Assembly (NCBI GenBank): GCA_965656605.1
Contig: CBFHLC010000003.1
Coordinates: 1-64,000, forward strand
Direction of reading: 5' to 3'
Length of the DNA: 64,000 nt
Source: Litorivicinus sp965656605
GTDB lineage: Bacteria; Pseudomonadota; Gammaproteobacteria; Pseudomonadales; Litorivicinaceae
Shown here: positions 1-8,266 of the stretch, piece after piece
How positions within the stretch are numbered: the first letter of the stretch is position 1
How the letters are laid out: the number at the start of each line of letters is the position of its first letter
Made by a program: the position numbers and the translations under genes
Notes under the pieces: model-generated
Seen by the model: the letters and a program-made list of their open reading frames with translations, nothing else
Told to the model about the DNA's origin: nothing
Databases searched by the model: none

Positions 1-42
1 AGAGTCGGCGCATTAAACGTACGTAGAGGACGTTTTAGATAA
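1..42 (+). CDS. ruvC: RuvC Holliday-junction endonuclease, last 13 residues (5' truncated by window)
   Basis: In frame 1 the window opens with a short reading frame ending at TAA (40-42). Its tail, ALNVRRGRFR, closely resembles the end of E. coli RuvC (RLNLARGRLR). It sits 3 bases before ruvA, where ruvC lies in many gammaproteobacteria. RuvC is the resolvase that cuts junctions positioned by RuvAB. Only the C-terminal tail is visible, so the call rests on the tail match and on gene order. Confidence 0.7.
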   Translation, partial: RVGALNVRRGRFR

Positions 43-45
43 TTT

Positions 46-630
46 ATGATTGCACGACTGCAAGGCATCCTGGTCGAGGTTGACCAACCCCATATCGTGG
101 TCGACGTAGCCGGCGTTGGATACGAGTTAGAAGTTCCGGTGACGACCTTGGCCGAGCTGCCGGGGCTGAATCAAAGTGTCACCTTGCATGTCCATCAAGG
201 CGTGCGTGACGAGAAACCCGTGCTATTCGGCTTCACCACTCGAGCCGATCGAGGGTTATTCCAAGCGATCACTAAAATCAGCGGGGTCGGGCCCAAGATG
301 GGGTTGGCGATCTTGTCGACTTACAACCTTGAAGAGCTCTCAAACTTTGCAGCGAATGGTGATGTGGCCTCGCTGACCCAGATTCCTGGGGTCGGCAAAC
401 GGACCGCCGAGCGCCTGGCCGTTGAGTTGAAAAGCCGCCTGCCAGATGCGCCAATGACTACGGCTGCGGCAGGCAAGTCCGGTGGCGCGATGGAAGCGCG
501 TGCAGCCCTCGTTGCTTTGGGTTACTCAGAGAAGGATGCTCGCAGTGCGATCGATTTGGCCAGCAAGGACGGCGCCACGACTACCGACGCGTTGATTCGC
601 GGCGGCCTAAAACAACTCTCCAAGGTTTAA
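46..630 (+). CDS. ruvA: Holliday junction branch migration protein RuvA
   Basis: RuvA binds four-way DNA junctions as a tetramer and loads the RuvB motor. The 194-residue length is normal. An N-terminal OB-like domain (about 1-64) is followed by two helix-hairpin-helix motifs (ISGVGPKMG near 79, IPGVGKRTAERLA near 113) and, after a flexible Ala/Gly linker, the C-terminal RuvB-contacting domain (about 150-194). The ATG follows a purine-rich AGAGGA ribosome site at 24-29. It lies 3 bases after ruvC and 3 bases before ruvB, consistent with one operon. No SOS box can be seen because the upstream region is outside the window. Confidence 0.97.
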   Translation: MIARLQGILVEVDQPHIVVDVAGVGYELEVPVTTLAELPGLNQSVTLHVHQGVRDEKPVLFGFTTRADRGLFQAITKISGVGPKMGLAILSTYNLEELSNFAANGDVASLTQIPGVGKRTAERLAVELKSRLPDAPMTTAAAGKSGGAMEARAALVALGYSEKDARSAIDLASKDGATTTDALIRGGLKQLSKV

Positions 631-633
631 GTC

Positions 634-1626
634 ATGGAACGCGGAGTAATCGACCCCCAACTGGATCCGATGGAAAACGTGGACAAGGCACTGCGTCCGC
701 AATTGCTGATCGACTACGTGGGTCAGCCTCGGGTCAAAGAGCAACTCGGTTTGTTCATCGATGCTGCTCGCGGGCGCAGTGAATCACTGGATCACCTGCT
801 GGTCTTTGGCCCGCCTGGTCTGGGTAAAACGACGCTCGCCAACATTGTGGCCAACGAGATGGGCAGCCAAATGCGCTCGACCTCGGGGCCGGTGTTGGAA
901 AAGCCGGGTGATTTGGCCGCGATGTTGACCAACCTCGAACCCGGTGACGTCTTGTTCATCGACGAGATTCACCGCATGTCGGCCCAGGTTGAAGAAGTAC
1001 TGTATCCGGCCATGGAAGACTTTCAGCTAGATATTATGATCGGCGAAGGCCCGGCGGCACGCTCGATTAAGTTAGATCTGCCGCGTTTCACCTTGGTCGG
1101 CGCCACCACGCGTGCTGGTTTGTTGACCGGCCCATTGCGCGATCGTTTTGGCATCGTTCAACGTCTCGAGTTCTACTCGATTGAAGACTTGGCCTCCATT
1201 GTTATGCGCTCGGCGGGTCTGATGCATCTAGAGATCGAACAAGCCGGCGCCATCGAGATCGCACGACGCTCGCGTGGCACGCCACGTATCGCCAACCGCT
1301 TACTGCGTCGGGTTCGAGACTTCGCTCAAGTGCGTGCCGACGGCATTGTCGATTCCAAGACCGCCTCGGATGCGCTGGATTTGTTGCAAGTCGATCGTCA
1401 CGGGTTTGATCCCTTGGATCGGCGTTTGTTGGGCATGATCATCGAGCGCTTTGATGGCGGTCCGGTCGGCTTGGACAGCGTAGCCGCAGCCATTGGCGAG
1501 GAGCGCGGCACCATCGAGGACGTTATCGAGCCTTATCTAATTCAGCAGGGCTTTATCCAGCGAACTCCACGCGGGCGTATGGTCAGCGATCTGGCTCGTC
1601 AGGCGATCGGAGAGTGGGATGCATAG
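634..1626 (+). CDS. ruvB: Holliday junction branch migration ATPase RuvB
   Basis: RuvB is the AAA+ hexameric motor that drives branch migration together with RuvA. The 330-residue protein shows Walker A GPPGLGKT (59-66), Walker B LFIDEIHR (around 107-114), the sensor/arginine-finger stretch GATTRAG...LRDRFG (around 156-173) and a C-terminal winged-helix domain. The N-terminal segment is a little shorter than in E. coli (336 residues). The last 8 bases overlap the start of the thioesterase gene ybgC, so ruv and tol-pal genes are likely co-transcribed here. Confidence 0.97.
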   Translation: MERGVIDPQLDPMENVDKALRPQLLIDYVGQPRVKEQLGLFIDAARGRSESLDHLLVFGPPGLGKTTLANIVANEMGSQMRSTSGPVLEKPGDLAAMLTNLEPGDVLFIDEIHRMSAQVEEVLYPAMEDFQLDIMIGEGPAARSIKLDLPRFTLVGATTRAGLLTGPLRDRFGIVQRLEFYSIEDLASIVMRSAGLMHLEIEQAGAIEIARRSRGTPRIANRLLRRVRDFAQVRADGIVDSKTASDALDLLQVDRHGFDPLDRRLLGMIIERFDGGPVGLDSVAAAIGEERGTIEDVIEPYLIQQGFIQRTPRGRMVSDLARQAIGEWDA

Positions 1627-2029
1627 TTGGCCGGCGCGCGTGTATTACGAGGATACCGATGCCGGAGGCGTGGTGTTCTACGCCAACTACCTCAAGTTTT
1701 TCGAGCGGGGCCGGACCGAATGGATGCGCGCGCTAGGTTTCGAGAGTCAACGCCTGCTAGACGACCAAAATCTGGTGATGGTGGTGCGCCATGTCGATGT
1801 GCAATATTTGGCACCGGCGCGATTGGACGATGAACTTTTGATTGTGACCCGTGTCTCAAAGCTGGGAGGATCCAGCCTGGTGTTTGAACAGAAGGTTCAA
1901 CGAGACGGACAGGATTTGGTAGCCGGGCATGTCACGGTGGTCTGTGTGAATACCGAAAACTTTAAAGCGACGCGCATCCCTAGCTCGATGCGCGGTGTGA
2001 TTGAATCAAGCGAGAAGGAATTAACGTGA
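1619..2029 (+). CDS. ybgC: Tol-Pal-associated acyl-CoA thioesterase YbgC
   Basis: Hot-dog fold thioesterase of 136 residues; family members hydrolyse acyl-CoA thioesters and associate with the inner membrane and the Tol-Pal system. The signature YYEDTDAGGVV near the N-terminus carries the catalytic aspartate (Asp14, matching Asp18 of E. coli YbgC), followed by NYLKFFERGRTEW. The ATG lies inside the ruvB tail (8-base overlap). The stop overlaps the GTG start of tolQ as GTGA, which points to translational coupling. Gene position directly before tolQ is the usual one. Confidence 0.95.
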   Translation: MHSWPARVYYEDTDAGGVVFYANYLKFFERGRTEWMRALGFESQRLLDDQNLVMVVRHVDVQYLAPARLDDELLIVTRVSKLGGSSLVFEQKVQRDGQDLVAGHVTVVCVNTENFKATRIPSSMRGVIESSEKELT

Positions 2030-2709
2030 ACGAACAGCTGTCGATTTGGGCTCTGGTGATGGAAGCCGGCCCGCTGGTCAAGCTGGTCATGCTGACCTTG
2101 GTGGCCGCATCGGTGACCAGCTGGGCACTGATCTTTCAACGTGGCATCACACTGACCCGAGCGCGCCGTAGCGCCGAGGCTTTTGAGGATCGCTTCTGGA
2201 GTGGCTTGGATTTGGTCCGCATCTATCGTGAGCCCTCGGCCGAAACACCCGAGAGCACCGAAGCCGTATTTCGTGCCGGCTTCAAAGAGTTTAATCGCTT
2301 GCGCCAGCAAAACGGGGTTGATGCGGACGCATTGATGGAGGGAGTCCAGCGCAGCATGCGGGTGGCGGTGGCCCGAGAGCAAGAGCGCCTTGAGCGTCAC
2401 CTTCCGACCCTGGCAACAATCGGATCGATTAGTCCTTACATCGGTTTGTTCGGGACCGTGTGGGGCATTATGAACAGCTTTCGCGGTCTTGCGAACGCCC
2501 AGCAAGCGACCTTGGCAACGGTCGCCCCTGGCATCTCAGAAGCCTTGATTGCCACGGCCATCGGCTTGTTTGCGGCCATTCCTGCGGTGGTGGCGTATAA
2601 CCGCTACGCTGCCCAGGCCGACAGCACCTTGGCCAATATTGAAACCTTTGCGGACGAGTTCAGCTCTATTTTGCATCGCAAGGTTCACTCCAAGCCGGCT
2701 GAGTCATGA
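2026..2709 (+). CDS. tolQ: Tol-Pal system proton channel subunit TolQ
   Basis: Inner-membrane MotA/TolQ/ExbB-family protein which, with TolR, forms the proton-driven motor that energises TolA during outer-membrane constriction at division. It has 227 residues with a first membrane segment near 15-35 and two more in the conserved C-terminal block, where SPYIGLFGTVWGIM and ISEALIATAIGLFAAIP are typical family motifs. It starts with GTG (2026), overlapping the ybgC stop, and ends in an ATGA overlap with tolR. Confidence 0.97.
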   Translation: MNEQLSIWALVMEAGPLVKLVMLTLVAASVTSWALIFQRGITLTRARRSAEAFEDRFWSGLDLVRIYREPSAETPESTEAVFRAGFKEFNRLRQQNGVDADALMEGVQRSMRVAVAREQERLERHLPTLATIGSISPYIGLFGTVWGIMNSFRGLANAQQATLATVAPGISEALIATAIGLFAAIPAVVAYNRYAAQADSTLANIETFADEFSSILHRKVHSKPAES

Positions 2710-3119
2710 GACGTCGGCGCAACCGTATGGTCGCCGAGATCAACGTCGTGCCCTATATCGACGTGATGTTGGTGCTGCTAGTGATTTTTATGGTGACCGC
2801 GCCCATGCTAGAGCAGGGCGTCGAGATTGCGTTACCCGAGGCCAGCTCTGAACCCCTGCCGGTCGAACCCAATCAAGAGCCGGTCACCGTCAGCGTTGAT
2901 GCTCAGGGAGCGGTCTTTTTAAATGTGGGCGATGCGTCCACTGCGATTGATTTGCCGACTTTGGCCGATCAAGTGGCAAAAATTGTTCGCCAGCGCCCTG
3001 ATGTGCAAATCAACCTGCGCGGTGATGGGTCGGTCGCCTATCAGGACATCATGCAAGTGATGACGGCGCTGCAGAGCGCCGGAGCCACGAACCTAGGCTT
3101 GTTGTCCGAGGCACCCTGA
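2706..3119 (+). CDS. tolR: Tol-Pal system protein TolR
   Basis: ExbD/TolR family partner of TolQ. The 137-residue protein has a short cytoplasmic N-terminus, one membrane helix (about 17-37, IDVMLVLLVIFMVTAP) containing the conserved Asp thought to carry protons, and a periplasmic domain. The start overlaps the tolQ stop (ATGA) and its stop overlaps the tolA ATG by one base (TGATG), consistent with stoichiometric production of the motor subunits. Confidence 0.97.
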   Translation: MRRRRNRMVAEINVVPYIDVMLVLLVIFMVTAPMLEQGVEIALPEASSEPLPVEPNQEPVTVSVDAQGAVFLNVGDASTAIDLPTLADQVAKIVRQRPDVQINLRGDGSVAYQDIMQVMTALQSAGATNLGLLSEAP

Positions 3120-4069
3120 TGGCGGCGCGTGGCGAGTCCTCTCTATCCGTTGTTTTTGCCCTGTTGGTGCACGGCCTGATCGGTGCCGGTTTGTTTGTAA
3201 CCTGGGATACCGACGTGACGCGGTTCGAGCCGCAGCCCAACGTCATCAATGCAACGGTTCTGACGGTGGATGCCTCAACCGCCCCTCAAGCTGCGCCCGC
3301 CAAATCTCAGCCCGAGGTTAAACCCGCCCCGGTGACGCCGAAACAGCGCTCGGATGATCTAAAGCGTCAACAGGCCGAGGACAAAGCCCAGATCGAGACC
3401 CAGAAAAAGCGCGAGTTGCAAGAGCGGCGCGAACGCGAAGCCGAGCAGAAGCGCCAGCAAGAAAAAGCTAAACAAGAAGCCGAGGCGAAAGCAGCAGAGC
3501 AAAAAGCCAAAGCCGAAGCGGCTCGTAAAAAAGCGGAGCAAGCCAAGGCCAAAGCCGAAGCTGAAAAAAAGGCCGCTGAAGAGGCCAAGCGCCTAGCGGA
3601 CAAAAAACGCGCCGAGGCTGAGAAAGCCAAACGCGAAGCCCAAGAACGAGCTGCCGCTGAGCGAGCCAAGCGTCTGGCCGAAGAAGAGCGAAAGAAAGCG
3701 GCAGCGGCAGCCGAGGCCGCTCGAGTTAAAGCCCAGCAAGAAGCTGAGGCGCAAGCCCAAGCCGCCATTGCTAGCGAGCGGCTTGCCCGCAGTATTGTCA
3801 GTGCAATCGACCAAAAGGTGCGACGCAACTGGCGTCTACCGGCCGGATCCGATCAGTATGAGGTTCACCTGCGCATTAACATGGCACCCACCGGCGATGT
3901 ACTAGCGGTCAATGTGGCGAAATCTTCAGGTAGCGCGAACTTTGATAACAGCGCTCGTAATGCACTGAAACGATCCTCTCCCTTTCGAGAGATGCGCGAG
4001 TTATCCTCAAGAGAATTCGAACAAAACTTTCGTCAATTCACTATGATTTTTAGACCTGGAGCCCGTTAG
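3119..4069 (+). CDS. tolA: Cell envelope integrity protein TolA
   Basis: TolA spans the periplasm and links the TolQR motor to TolB/Pal. Visible parts of the 316 residues are an N-terminal membrane anchor (about 8-28), a Pro-rich stretch (55-80), a long Ala/Lys/Glu/Arg-rich helical rod (about 80-225), and a C-terminal globular domain (about 225-316) containing VRRNWRLPAGS, typical of the TonB/TolA C-terminal fold. The rod's low-complexity DNA creates long spurious Ala/Ser-rich reading frames on the opposite strand. The next gene, tolB, begins directly after its stop. Confidence 0.96.
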   Translation: MAARGESSLSVVFALLVHGLIGAGLFVTWDTDVTRFEPQPNVINATVLTVDASTAPQAAPAKSQPEVKPAPVTPKQRSDDLKRQQAEDKAQIETQKKRELQERREREAEQKRQQEKAKQEAEAKAAEQKAKAEAARKKAEQAKAKAEAEKKAAEEAKRLADKKRAEAEKAKREAQERAAAERAKRLAEEERKKAAAAAEAARVKAQQEAEAQAQAAIASERLARSIVSAIDQKVRRNWRLPAGSDQYEVHLRINMAPTGDVLAVNVAKSSGSANFDNSARNALKRSSPFREMRELSSREFEQNFRQFTMIFRPGAR

Positions 4070-5353
4070 ATGCTGCGTTTGCTGTTGTTGTTAAGCCTGC
4101 TGTGGGGCGCTCAGGCGCGCAGTGAGTTGGTCATCGAGATCACTGAGGGTGTAGACGATCCGATCCCCGTCGCGTTCGTGCCATTTCGCTGGCAGGGCAG
4201 TGGAGCGTTACCACTGCAGTTAGCGGATCTGATCGAAAACAACATGAAGCGAACCGGCCTGTTCTCGGCCACGCCTCGTGAAAACATGCTCTCGCGTCCG
4301 TCGCAAGGGGATCAGGTGGTCTTTCGGGATTGGCGTTTAATCGAGTCCGAGTACTTGGTAATTGGTCGCGTAATCCCCGAAGGCTCTGGCGTGGTGGTGG
4401 AATATGAATTGTTTGATGTGTTTGGTCAGGCGAGTCTGCTGAGCGAGCGTATCCCCGGCACTCCCGCGCAGTTGCGCGACATCGGGCATTTCATCTCGGA
4501 TCGTGTGTTTGAAAAGCTAACCGGACAGCGAGGAATTTTTAGTACCAAGCTGGCCTATGTGACAGTCGAGCACCGCAGCGACAAAGATCAGACGTATCGC
4601 TTGATGTACTCAGATGCCGATGGCGCCCGTCCGATTGCCATCTTCCAATCGACGCAGCCCATCCTGTCGCCGACCTGGTCACCTGAAGGGCAGCGAATTG
4701 CATATGTCAGTTACGAGTCCGGACGTCCCGAGATCTATATCCAAGAGTTAGCCAGCGGTGCGAAAACCAAAGTGGCCGATTACGAAGGCCAAAACACCGC
4801 TCCGAGCTTTTCACCGGATGGCCGGCGACTGGTTTTTTCTAGCTCGCAGGACGGAAACCCAGAGATCTACATCAAGAATCTGCGTAATAATCGCTTGGCT
4901 CGAATCACCCGAAATGCGGCGATTGATACCGAACCACGCTTCAGTCCAGACGGCGATCGCATCTTATTTACATCGACGCGAGCAGGTAATCCGCATATTT
5001 ATGAATACGATGTGGCCACCGGTCAGGCCCAGCGCTTGACCTTCGAGGGACGCTACAACTCAAACCCTACCTATATTCCAGGCGATTCGCAGATCAGCTT
5101 CGTGCATCAGTTCGAGCGGGATTATCAGATTGCCGTGATGGATCCTGCGGATGGCGCGGTGCGAGTGTTGACCAACAGCGGATATGATGAAAATCCGTCA
5201 CCGGCGCCAAATGGTCAGATGATGGTGTATGCAACGTCCAATGGCACAAAGGGTGTATTAGGGATAGTCTCCGTTGATGGTAGGGTGAATACTTTGATAC
5301 CCTCATCGGTAGGCGATGTTAGGGAGCCGGCTTGGTCTCCCTTTTTGAATTAA
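4070..5353 (+). CDS. tolB: Tol-Pal system beta-propeller protein TolB
   Basis: Periplasmic protein that binds Pal and TolA. The 427-residue precursor has a cleavable signal peptide (about 1-18, MLRLLLLLSLLWGAQA), an N-terminal alpha/beta domain and a six-bladed propeller marked by recurrent SPTWSPEGQRIAY, APSFSPDGRRLVF and EPRFSPDGDRILF blade motifs. It abuts tolA with no gap. The 45-base gap before pal is AT-rich and could hold a pal promoter, but I could not define clean -35/-10 boxes. Confidence 0.97.
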   Translation: MLRLLLLLSLLWGAQARSELVIEITEGVDDPIPVAFVPFRWQGSGALPLQLADLIENNMKRTGLFSATPRENMLSRPSQGDQVVFRDWRLIESEYLVIGRVIPEGSGVVVEYELFDVFGQASLLSERIPGTPAQLRDIGHFISDRVFEKLTGQRGIFSTKLAYVTVEHRSDKDQTYRLMYSDADGARPIAIFQSTQPILSPTWSPEGQRIAYVSYESGRPEIYIQELASGAKTKVADYEGQNTAPSFSPDGRRLVFSSSQDGNPEIYIKNLRNNRLARITRNAAIDTEPRFSPDGDRILFTSTRAGNPHIYEYDVATGQAQRLTFEGRYNSNPTYIPGDSQISFVHQFERDYQIAVMDPADGAVRVLTNSGYDENPSPAPNGQMMVYATSNGTKGVLGIVSVDGRVNTLIPSSVGDVREPAWSPFLN

Positions 5354-5398
5354 GCCTGAAGCTGTAAACTAAAAAAATATTGGTATAAGGGGTTCAAA

Positions 5399-5923
5399 AT
5401 GAATCAGTTCGGTATCGCTAAGAGCGCTATCCTGGCCGCATCAATCGCTGTGTTGGCCGGTTGTTCTAGCACCATGAAAGACGACATGATGGATGATATG
5501 TCAAAAGACAGCATGTCTGACTCATCGACTTCAGGCGTCTCATCTACTGCACTCACTGCAGAGCAAATCCAAGCGCGCCAGGACGCAGCGTTTGAATCAG
5601 ACACACTTTTCTTCTTTGATTACGATCAGGCCAGCATCAAAGCTGAAGCCCGTTTGTCACTGCAGGCCCATGCTGCTTACCTCGCTGCCAACCCCTCAGC
5701 GATGGTTCGTCTAGAAGGTCACGCTGACGAGCGCGGCACGCGTGCTTACAACGTATCATTGGGCGAGCGTCGTGGTAACGCCGTCAAGCGTTACTTGATC
5801 GTTCAAGGTGCAGCTAGCGCGCAGATCGAAACAGTCTCTTACGGCGAAGAACGCCCATTGAGCCTGTCTCAGTCTGAAGAAGGCTTTGCTCGCAACCGTC
5901 GTGTTGAATTGATCTACAAGTAA
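5399..5923 (+). CDS. pal: Peptidoglycan-associated lipoprotein Pal
   Basis: Outer-membrane lipoprotein that holds the membrane to peptidoglycan and interacts with TolA/TolB. The 174-residue precursor has a lipobox VLAGC with the lipidated Cys near residue 22, a Met/Asp/Ser-rich linker (MKDDMMDDMSKDSMS), then an OmpA-like peptidoglycan-binding domain with FFFDYDQASIK, LEGHADERGTRAYN and RNRRVELIYK. The AAGGGG ribosome site at 5386-5391 fixes the start. The Met/Asp-rich linker is unusual but within the variation of Pal linkers. Confidence 0.97.
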   Translation: MNQFGIAKSAILAASIAVLAGCSSTMKDDMMDDMSKDSMSDSSTSGVSSTALTAEQIQARQDAAFESDTLFFFDYDQASIKAEARLSLQAHAAYLAANPSAMVRLEGHADERGTRAYNVSLGERRGNAVKRYLIVQGAASAQIETVSYGEERPLSLSQSEEGFARNRRVELIYK

Positions 5924-5926
5924 AAC

Positions 5927-6628
5927 ATGATTAAAGCACCCAAGGTCGTCGCTGCATTCGCAGCGGCGGCCTTTTCATTTTCAGCCAGTGCAAATGAGCT
6001 GGACAGCCTGCGGGATCTGCAACTCCAATTGCTCGAGCGTTTCGATATGCTTGAGCAGGAAGTTCAGATGCTACGGGGTCTTGTCGAAGAGCAATCCCGC
6101 GAAATTCAAACACTGCAAGCCGACGGCCGAAGCCGATATATCGACTTGGATCAGCGAATTAGCGTCCTAAGCCAGCCAAGCACCTTGGTGGTGGCCAGCG
6201 GCACTGAGGCGGTTGACTCCGAGCCGGCAGCAGGAGTCACTGTCGAGCTGGGTGATCCAGCGTTGGAGAACGAGCGCTACCAAGCTGCATTCAGCCTGAT
6301 TCGCGAGCGTGAATTTGGCCAGGCGCAGACCGCTCTGACCGAGTTTATTGCTGCGTACCCCCAGGGCAACTTGATGCCTGATGCCAAGTATTGGCTGGCG
6401 CAGGTTTACGAGGCCGAAGGTGATAATACGGCAGCCATAGCCGGGTTTACTGAGTTGTTGGCCCAGCACCCGGATTATCGACGGGCGGGCCAATCCCGGT
6501 TGAAGTTAGGCCGCCTGCTACTGGCTCAGGGTGATACGGCTGGGGCTCAGCAGGTATTGTCTGAACTGATTGCGTCCGACGAGTCGTCTGAGCTGGCCTC
6601 AAAGGCCCGCGAATTATTGAGTAATTAA
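5927..6628 (+). CDS. cpoB: Tol-Pal-associated cell division coordinator CpoB (YbgF)
   Basis: Periplasmic protein that in E. coli coordinates Tol-Pal with peptidoglycan synthesis by PBP1B. It has a signal peptide (about 1-22, ending SASA), a coiled-coil trimerisation segment (about 23-80, Leu/Gln/Glu-rich) and C-terminal tetratricopeptide repeats (about 105-233: YQAAFSLIREREFGQAQ, YWLAQVYEAEGD, KLGRLLLAQGD). It has 233 residues. It begins 3 bases after pal and overlaps queE by one base, so the queuosine genes may be read from the tol-pal transcript. Confidence 0.95.
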   Translation: MIKAPKVVAAFAAAAFSFSASANELDSLRDLQLQLLERFDMLEQEVQMLRGLVEEQSREIQTLQADGRSRYIDLDQRISVLSQPSTLVVASGTEAVDSEPAAGVTVELGDPALENERYQAAFSLIREREFGQAQTALTEFIAAYPQGNLMPDAKYWLAQVYEAEGDNTAAIAGFTELLAQHPDYRRAGQSRLKLGRLLLAQGDTAGAQQVLSELIASDESSELASKARELLSN

Positions 6629-7275
6629 TGAGCGATTCCTTACGCATCAGCGAGATTTTTTTCTCGCTGCAAGGCGAGAGCCGAACCATCGGCCTGCCGA
6701 CCGTCTTTGTCCGCCTAACCGGCTGCCCATTACGGTGTCGCTGGTGTGATAGCGAGTACGCCTTTAACGGCGGTCAAATGATTCCGATCGCCGACATCGT
6801 GGCGCAAGTTCAATCGCATCCGACGCGTCACGTCACGGTCACCGGCGGTGAGCCACTAGCACAGCCGGGTGTACATCCGTTAATGCAGCAATTGTGCGAT
6901 GCCGGTCTGAGCGTCAGCATCGAGACCAGTGGTGCCTTCGATATTTCCGGTATTGATGCGCGGGTATCCCGTGTCATGGACCTGAAAGCGCCAGGCTCGG
7001 ACGAATCGCACCGTAATCTGTGGGCCAATTTGGACTATTTGGCACCGACGGACCAAATTAAATTCGTGTTGGCGGACAAGGCTGACTACGAATGGGCCCG
7101 AATGGCGTTAGATCAGCACCAGTTAAACCAAAAAGTTGACGAGGTGTTGATGTCACCGGTGCACGGTGAATTGGCGCCACGGGAACTGGCCGAGTGGATT
7201 CTGGCAGACGGCCTGAACGTGCGCATGCAACTGCAGATGCATAAATATCTTTGGGGCGAGGAGCCCGGACACTAA
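6628..7275 (+). CDS. queE: 7-carboxy-7-deazaguanine synthase QueE
   Basis: Radical SAM enzyme that contracts the ring of 6-carboxy-tetrahydropterin to 7-carboxy-7-deazaguanine in queuosine biosynthesis. The 215-residue protein has the [4Fe-4S]-binding CX3CX2C motif (GCPLRCRWCDSEYAF, about 32-46) and the SAM-binding TVTGGEPLAQ (around 70-79). It is immediately followed by queC, the next enzyme of the pathway, with the stop and start sharing one base. Confidence 0.95.
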   Translation: MSDSLRISEIFFSLQGESRTIGLPTVFVRLTGCPLRCRWCDSEYAFNGGQMIPIADIVAQVQSHPTRHVTVTGGEPLAQPGVHPLMQQLCDAGLSVSIETSGAFDISGIDARVSRVMDLKAPGSDESHRNLWANLDYLAPTDQIKFVLADKADYEWARMALDQHQLNQKVDEVLMSPVHGELAPRELAEWILADGLNVRMQLQMHKYLWGEEPGH

Positions 7276-7955
7276 TGAGCGAAAAAGCCGTCATCCTGCT
7301 ATCTGGTGGGCTGGATAGCGCGACCTGCTTGGCGATTGCAAAATCCCAAGGGTATGAGTGCTTCACGTTAGGCTTTGATTACGGGCAGCGCCACAATGCC
7401 GAGCTAGGCGCCGCGATTAACGTGGCTCAGGCGATGAGTGATCATGAGCACAAAGTCATTCGCTTGAACCTTGATGCAATCGGTGGCTCGGCACTGACCG
7501 ATGATTCGATCGACGTCCCAACCGGCGCTGATACGGCTGGGGATCAGATCCCGGTGACCTATGTGCCGGCCCGCAATACCGTATTTTTATCGATTGCATT
7601 GGGCTATGCCGAGGTGGTTGGCGCCAATCATTTATTCATTGGCGCTAATGCGGTCGATTACAGTGGATACCCTGATTGCCGGCCCGAATTTATCGCAGCC
7701 TTTGAGGCGCTTGCCAATGTGGCGACCAAGGCGGGCGTTGAGGGGCCGGGCATTCATATTCACGCGCCTTTAATGAAGATGTCCAAGGCCGAAATTTCTC
7801 AAACCGGAGTGGATTTGGGAGTCGATTACAGTATGACGATTACGTGCTATCAGGCTGACGATCAGGGAGCGGCCTGCGGCGAGTGCGAGGCTTGTCAGTT
7901 GCGTCGTGAGGGTTTTATACAAGCGGGTTTGGTTGATCCAACAAAATATCAATAA
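7275..7955 (+). CDS. queC: 7-cyano-7-deazaguanine synthase QueC
   Basis: ATP-dependent ligase that turns the QueE product into preQ0. The PP-loop LSGGLDSAT lies near the N-terminus, and a zinc-binding Cys cluster (CYQADD...ACGECEACQLR) near the C-terminus. The start at 7275 (MSEKAVILLS) is chosen because it overlaps the queE stop (TAATG) and matches family N-termini; a frame extending upstream to 7251 would overlap queE further and adds unrelated residues. The mature product is 226 residues, a usual length. Confidence 0.96.
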   Translation: MSEKAVILLSGGLDSATCLAIAKSQGYECFTLGFDYGQRHNAELGAAINVAQAMSDHEHKVIRLNLDAIGGSALTDDSIDVPTGADTAGDQIPVTYVPARNTVFLSIALGYAEVVGANHLFIGANAVDYSGYPDCRPEFIAAFEALANVATKAGVEGPGIHIHAPLMKMSKAEISQTGVDLGVDYSMTITCYQADDQGAACGECEACQLRREGFIQAGLVDPTKYQ

Positions 7956-7960
7956 AGGTG

Positions 7961-7988
7961 TTGTCAGGCCGGAAATATCATGTATTAT
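7961..7988 (+). promoter_or_regulatory. Promoter of tRNA-Lys
   Basis: TTGTCA (7961-7966) and TATTAT (7983-7988) are separated by 16 bases and followed by a GC-rich CGCGCC discriminator before the tRNA at 8011. The same box spacing and an identical 15-base stretch TGTATTATTCGCGCC occur before tRNA-Thr (32073-32106). A GC-rich discriminator is typical of stable-RNA promoters under stringent control; that control is inferred here. Confidence 0.75.
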
Positions 7989-8010
7989 TCGCGCCGTCTT
8001 CAACTGACAC

Positions 8011-8086
8011 GGGTCGTTAGCTCAGTTGGTAGAGCAGTTGGCTTTTAACCAATTGGTCGAAGGTTCGAATCCTTCACGACCCACCA
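8011..8086 (+). tRNA. tRNA-Lys (anticodon TTT)
   Basis: A 76-base cloverleaf including encoded CCA. The acceptor stem pairs GGGTCGT with ACGACCC, the D stem GCTC with GAGC, the anticodon stem GTTGG with CCAAT around loop CTTTTAA (anticodon TTT at 8044-8046), and the T arm is GAAGG-TTCGAAT-CCTTC. It lies between queC and nadA with its own promoter and a downstream terminator. Confidence 0.97.
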
Positions 8087-8115
8087 TTTTCTTCGTTAGA
8101 TCTCCTTTTTTGCTT

Positions 8116-8137
8116 TGCCGCCTACGGGCAGGCGGCA
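8116..8137 (+). other. Perfect 8-bp hairpin between tRNA-Lys and its terminator
   Basis: TGCCGCCT (8116-8123) and AGGCGGCA (8130-8137) are fully complementary around a 6-base loop ACGGGC. No T-run follows, so it does not look like a terminator itself. It may protect or help process the tRNA 3' trailer, or be a dispersed palindromic element. Together with 8163-8190 it fills the 180-base gap before nadA. Confidence 0.5.
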
Positions 8138-8162
8138 GAAAAGGTGTTTTCCAAATTTTTGG

Positions 8163-8190
8163 AATCCCGGCTTGTTCCGGGATTTTTTTT
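8163..8190 (+). terminator. Rho-independent terminator after tRNA-Lys
   Basis: The stem AATCCCGG / CCGGGATT (8 bp, loop CTTGTT) is followed by an unbroken run of T. It ends the tRNA-Lys transcript and separates it from nadA. Confidence 0.9.
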
Positions 8191-8266
8191 GTCTGTAAAA
8201 AACTCACTTCCCTGCGCTCAGTAGAGTGGGTAGGCTTGCGATCTTCATTGGAGAGCCCGGAACGCC

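Noticed and set aside
1897..2505. 202-residue minus-strand reading frame
   Set aside because: It lies antisense to ybgC and tolQ, both strongly recognised, and has no recognisable motif or ribosome site.
3367..3828. Long Ala/Ser-rich reading frame on the minus strand
   Set aside because: It is the complement of the TolA Ala/Lys/Glu rod; low-complexity GC-rich coding DNA opens the other strand by chance.
5354..5398. pal promoter
   Set aside because: TTGAAT at 5345 and TAAACT at 5365 are only 14 bases apart, too close for a confident call.
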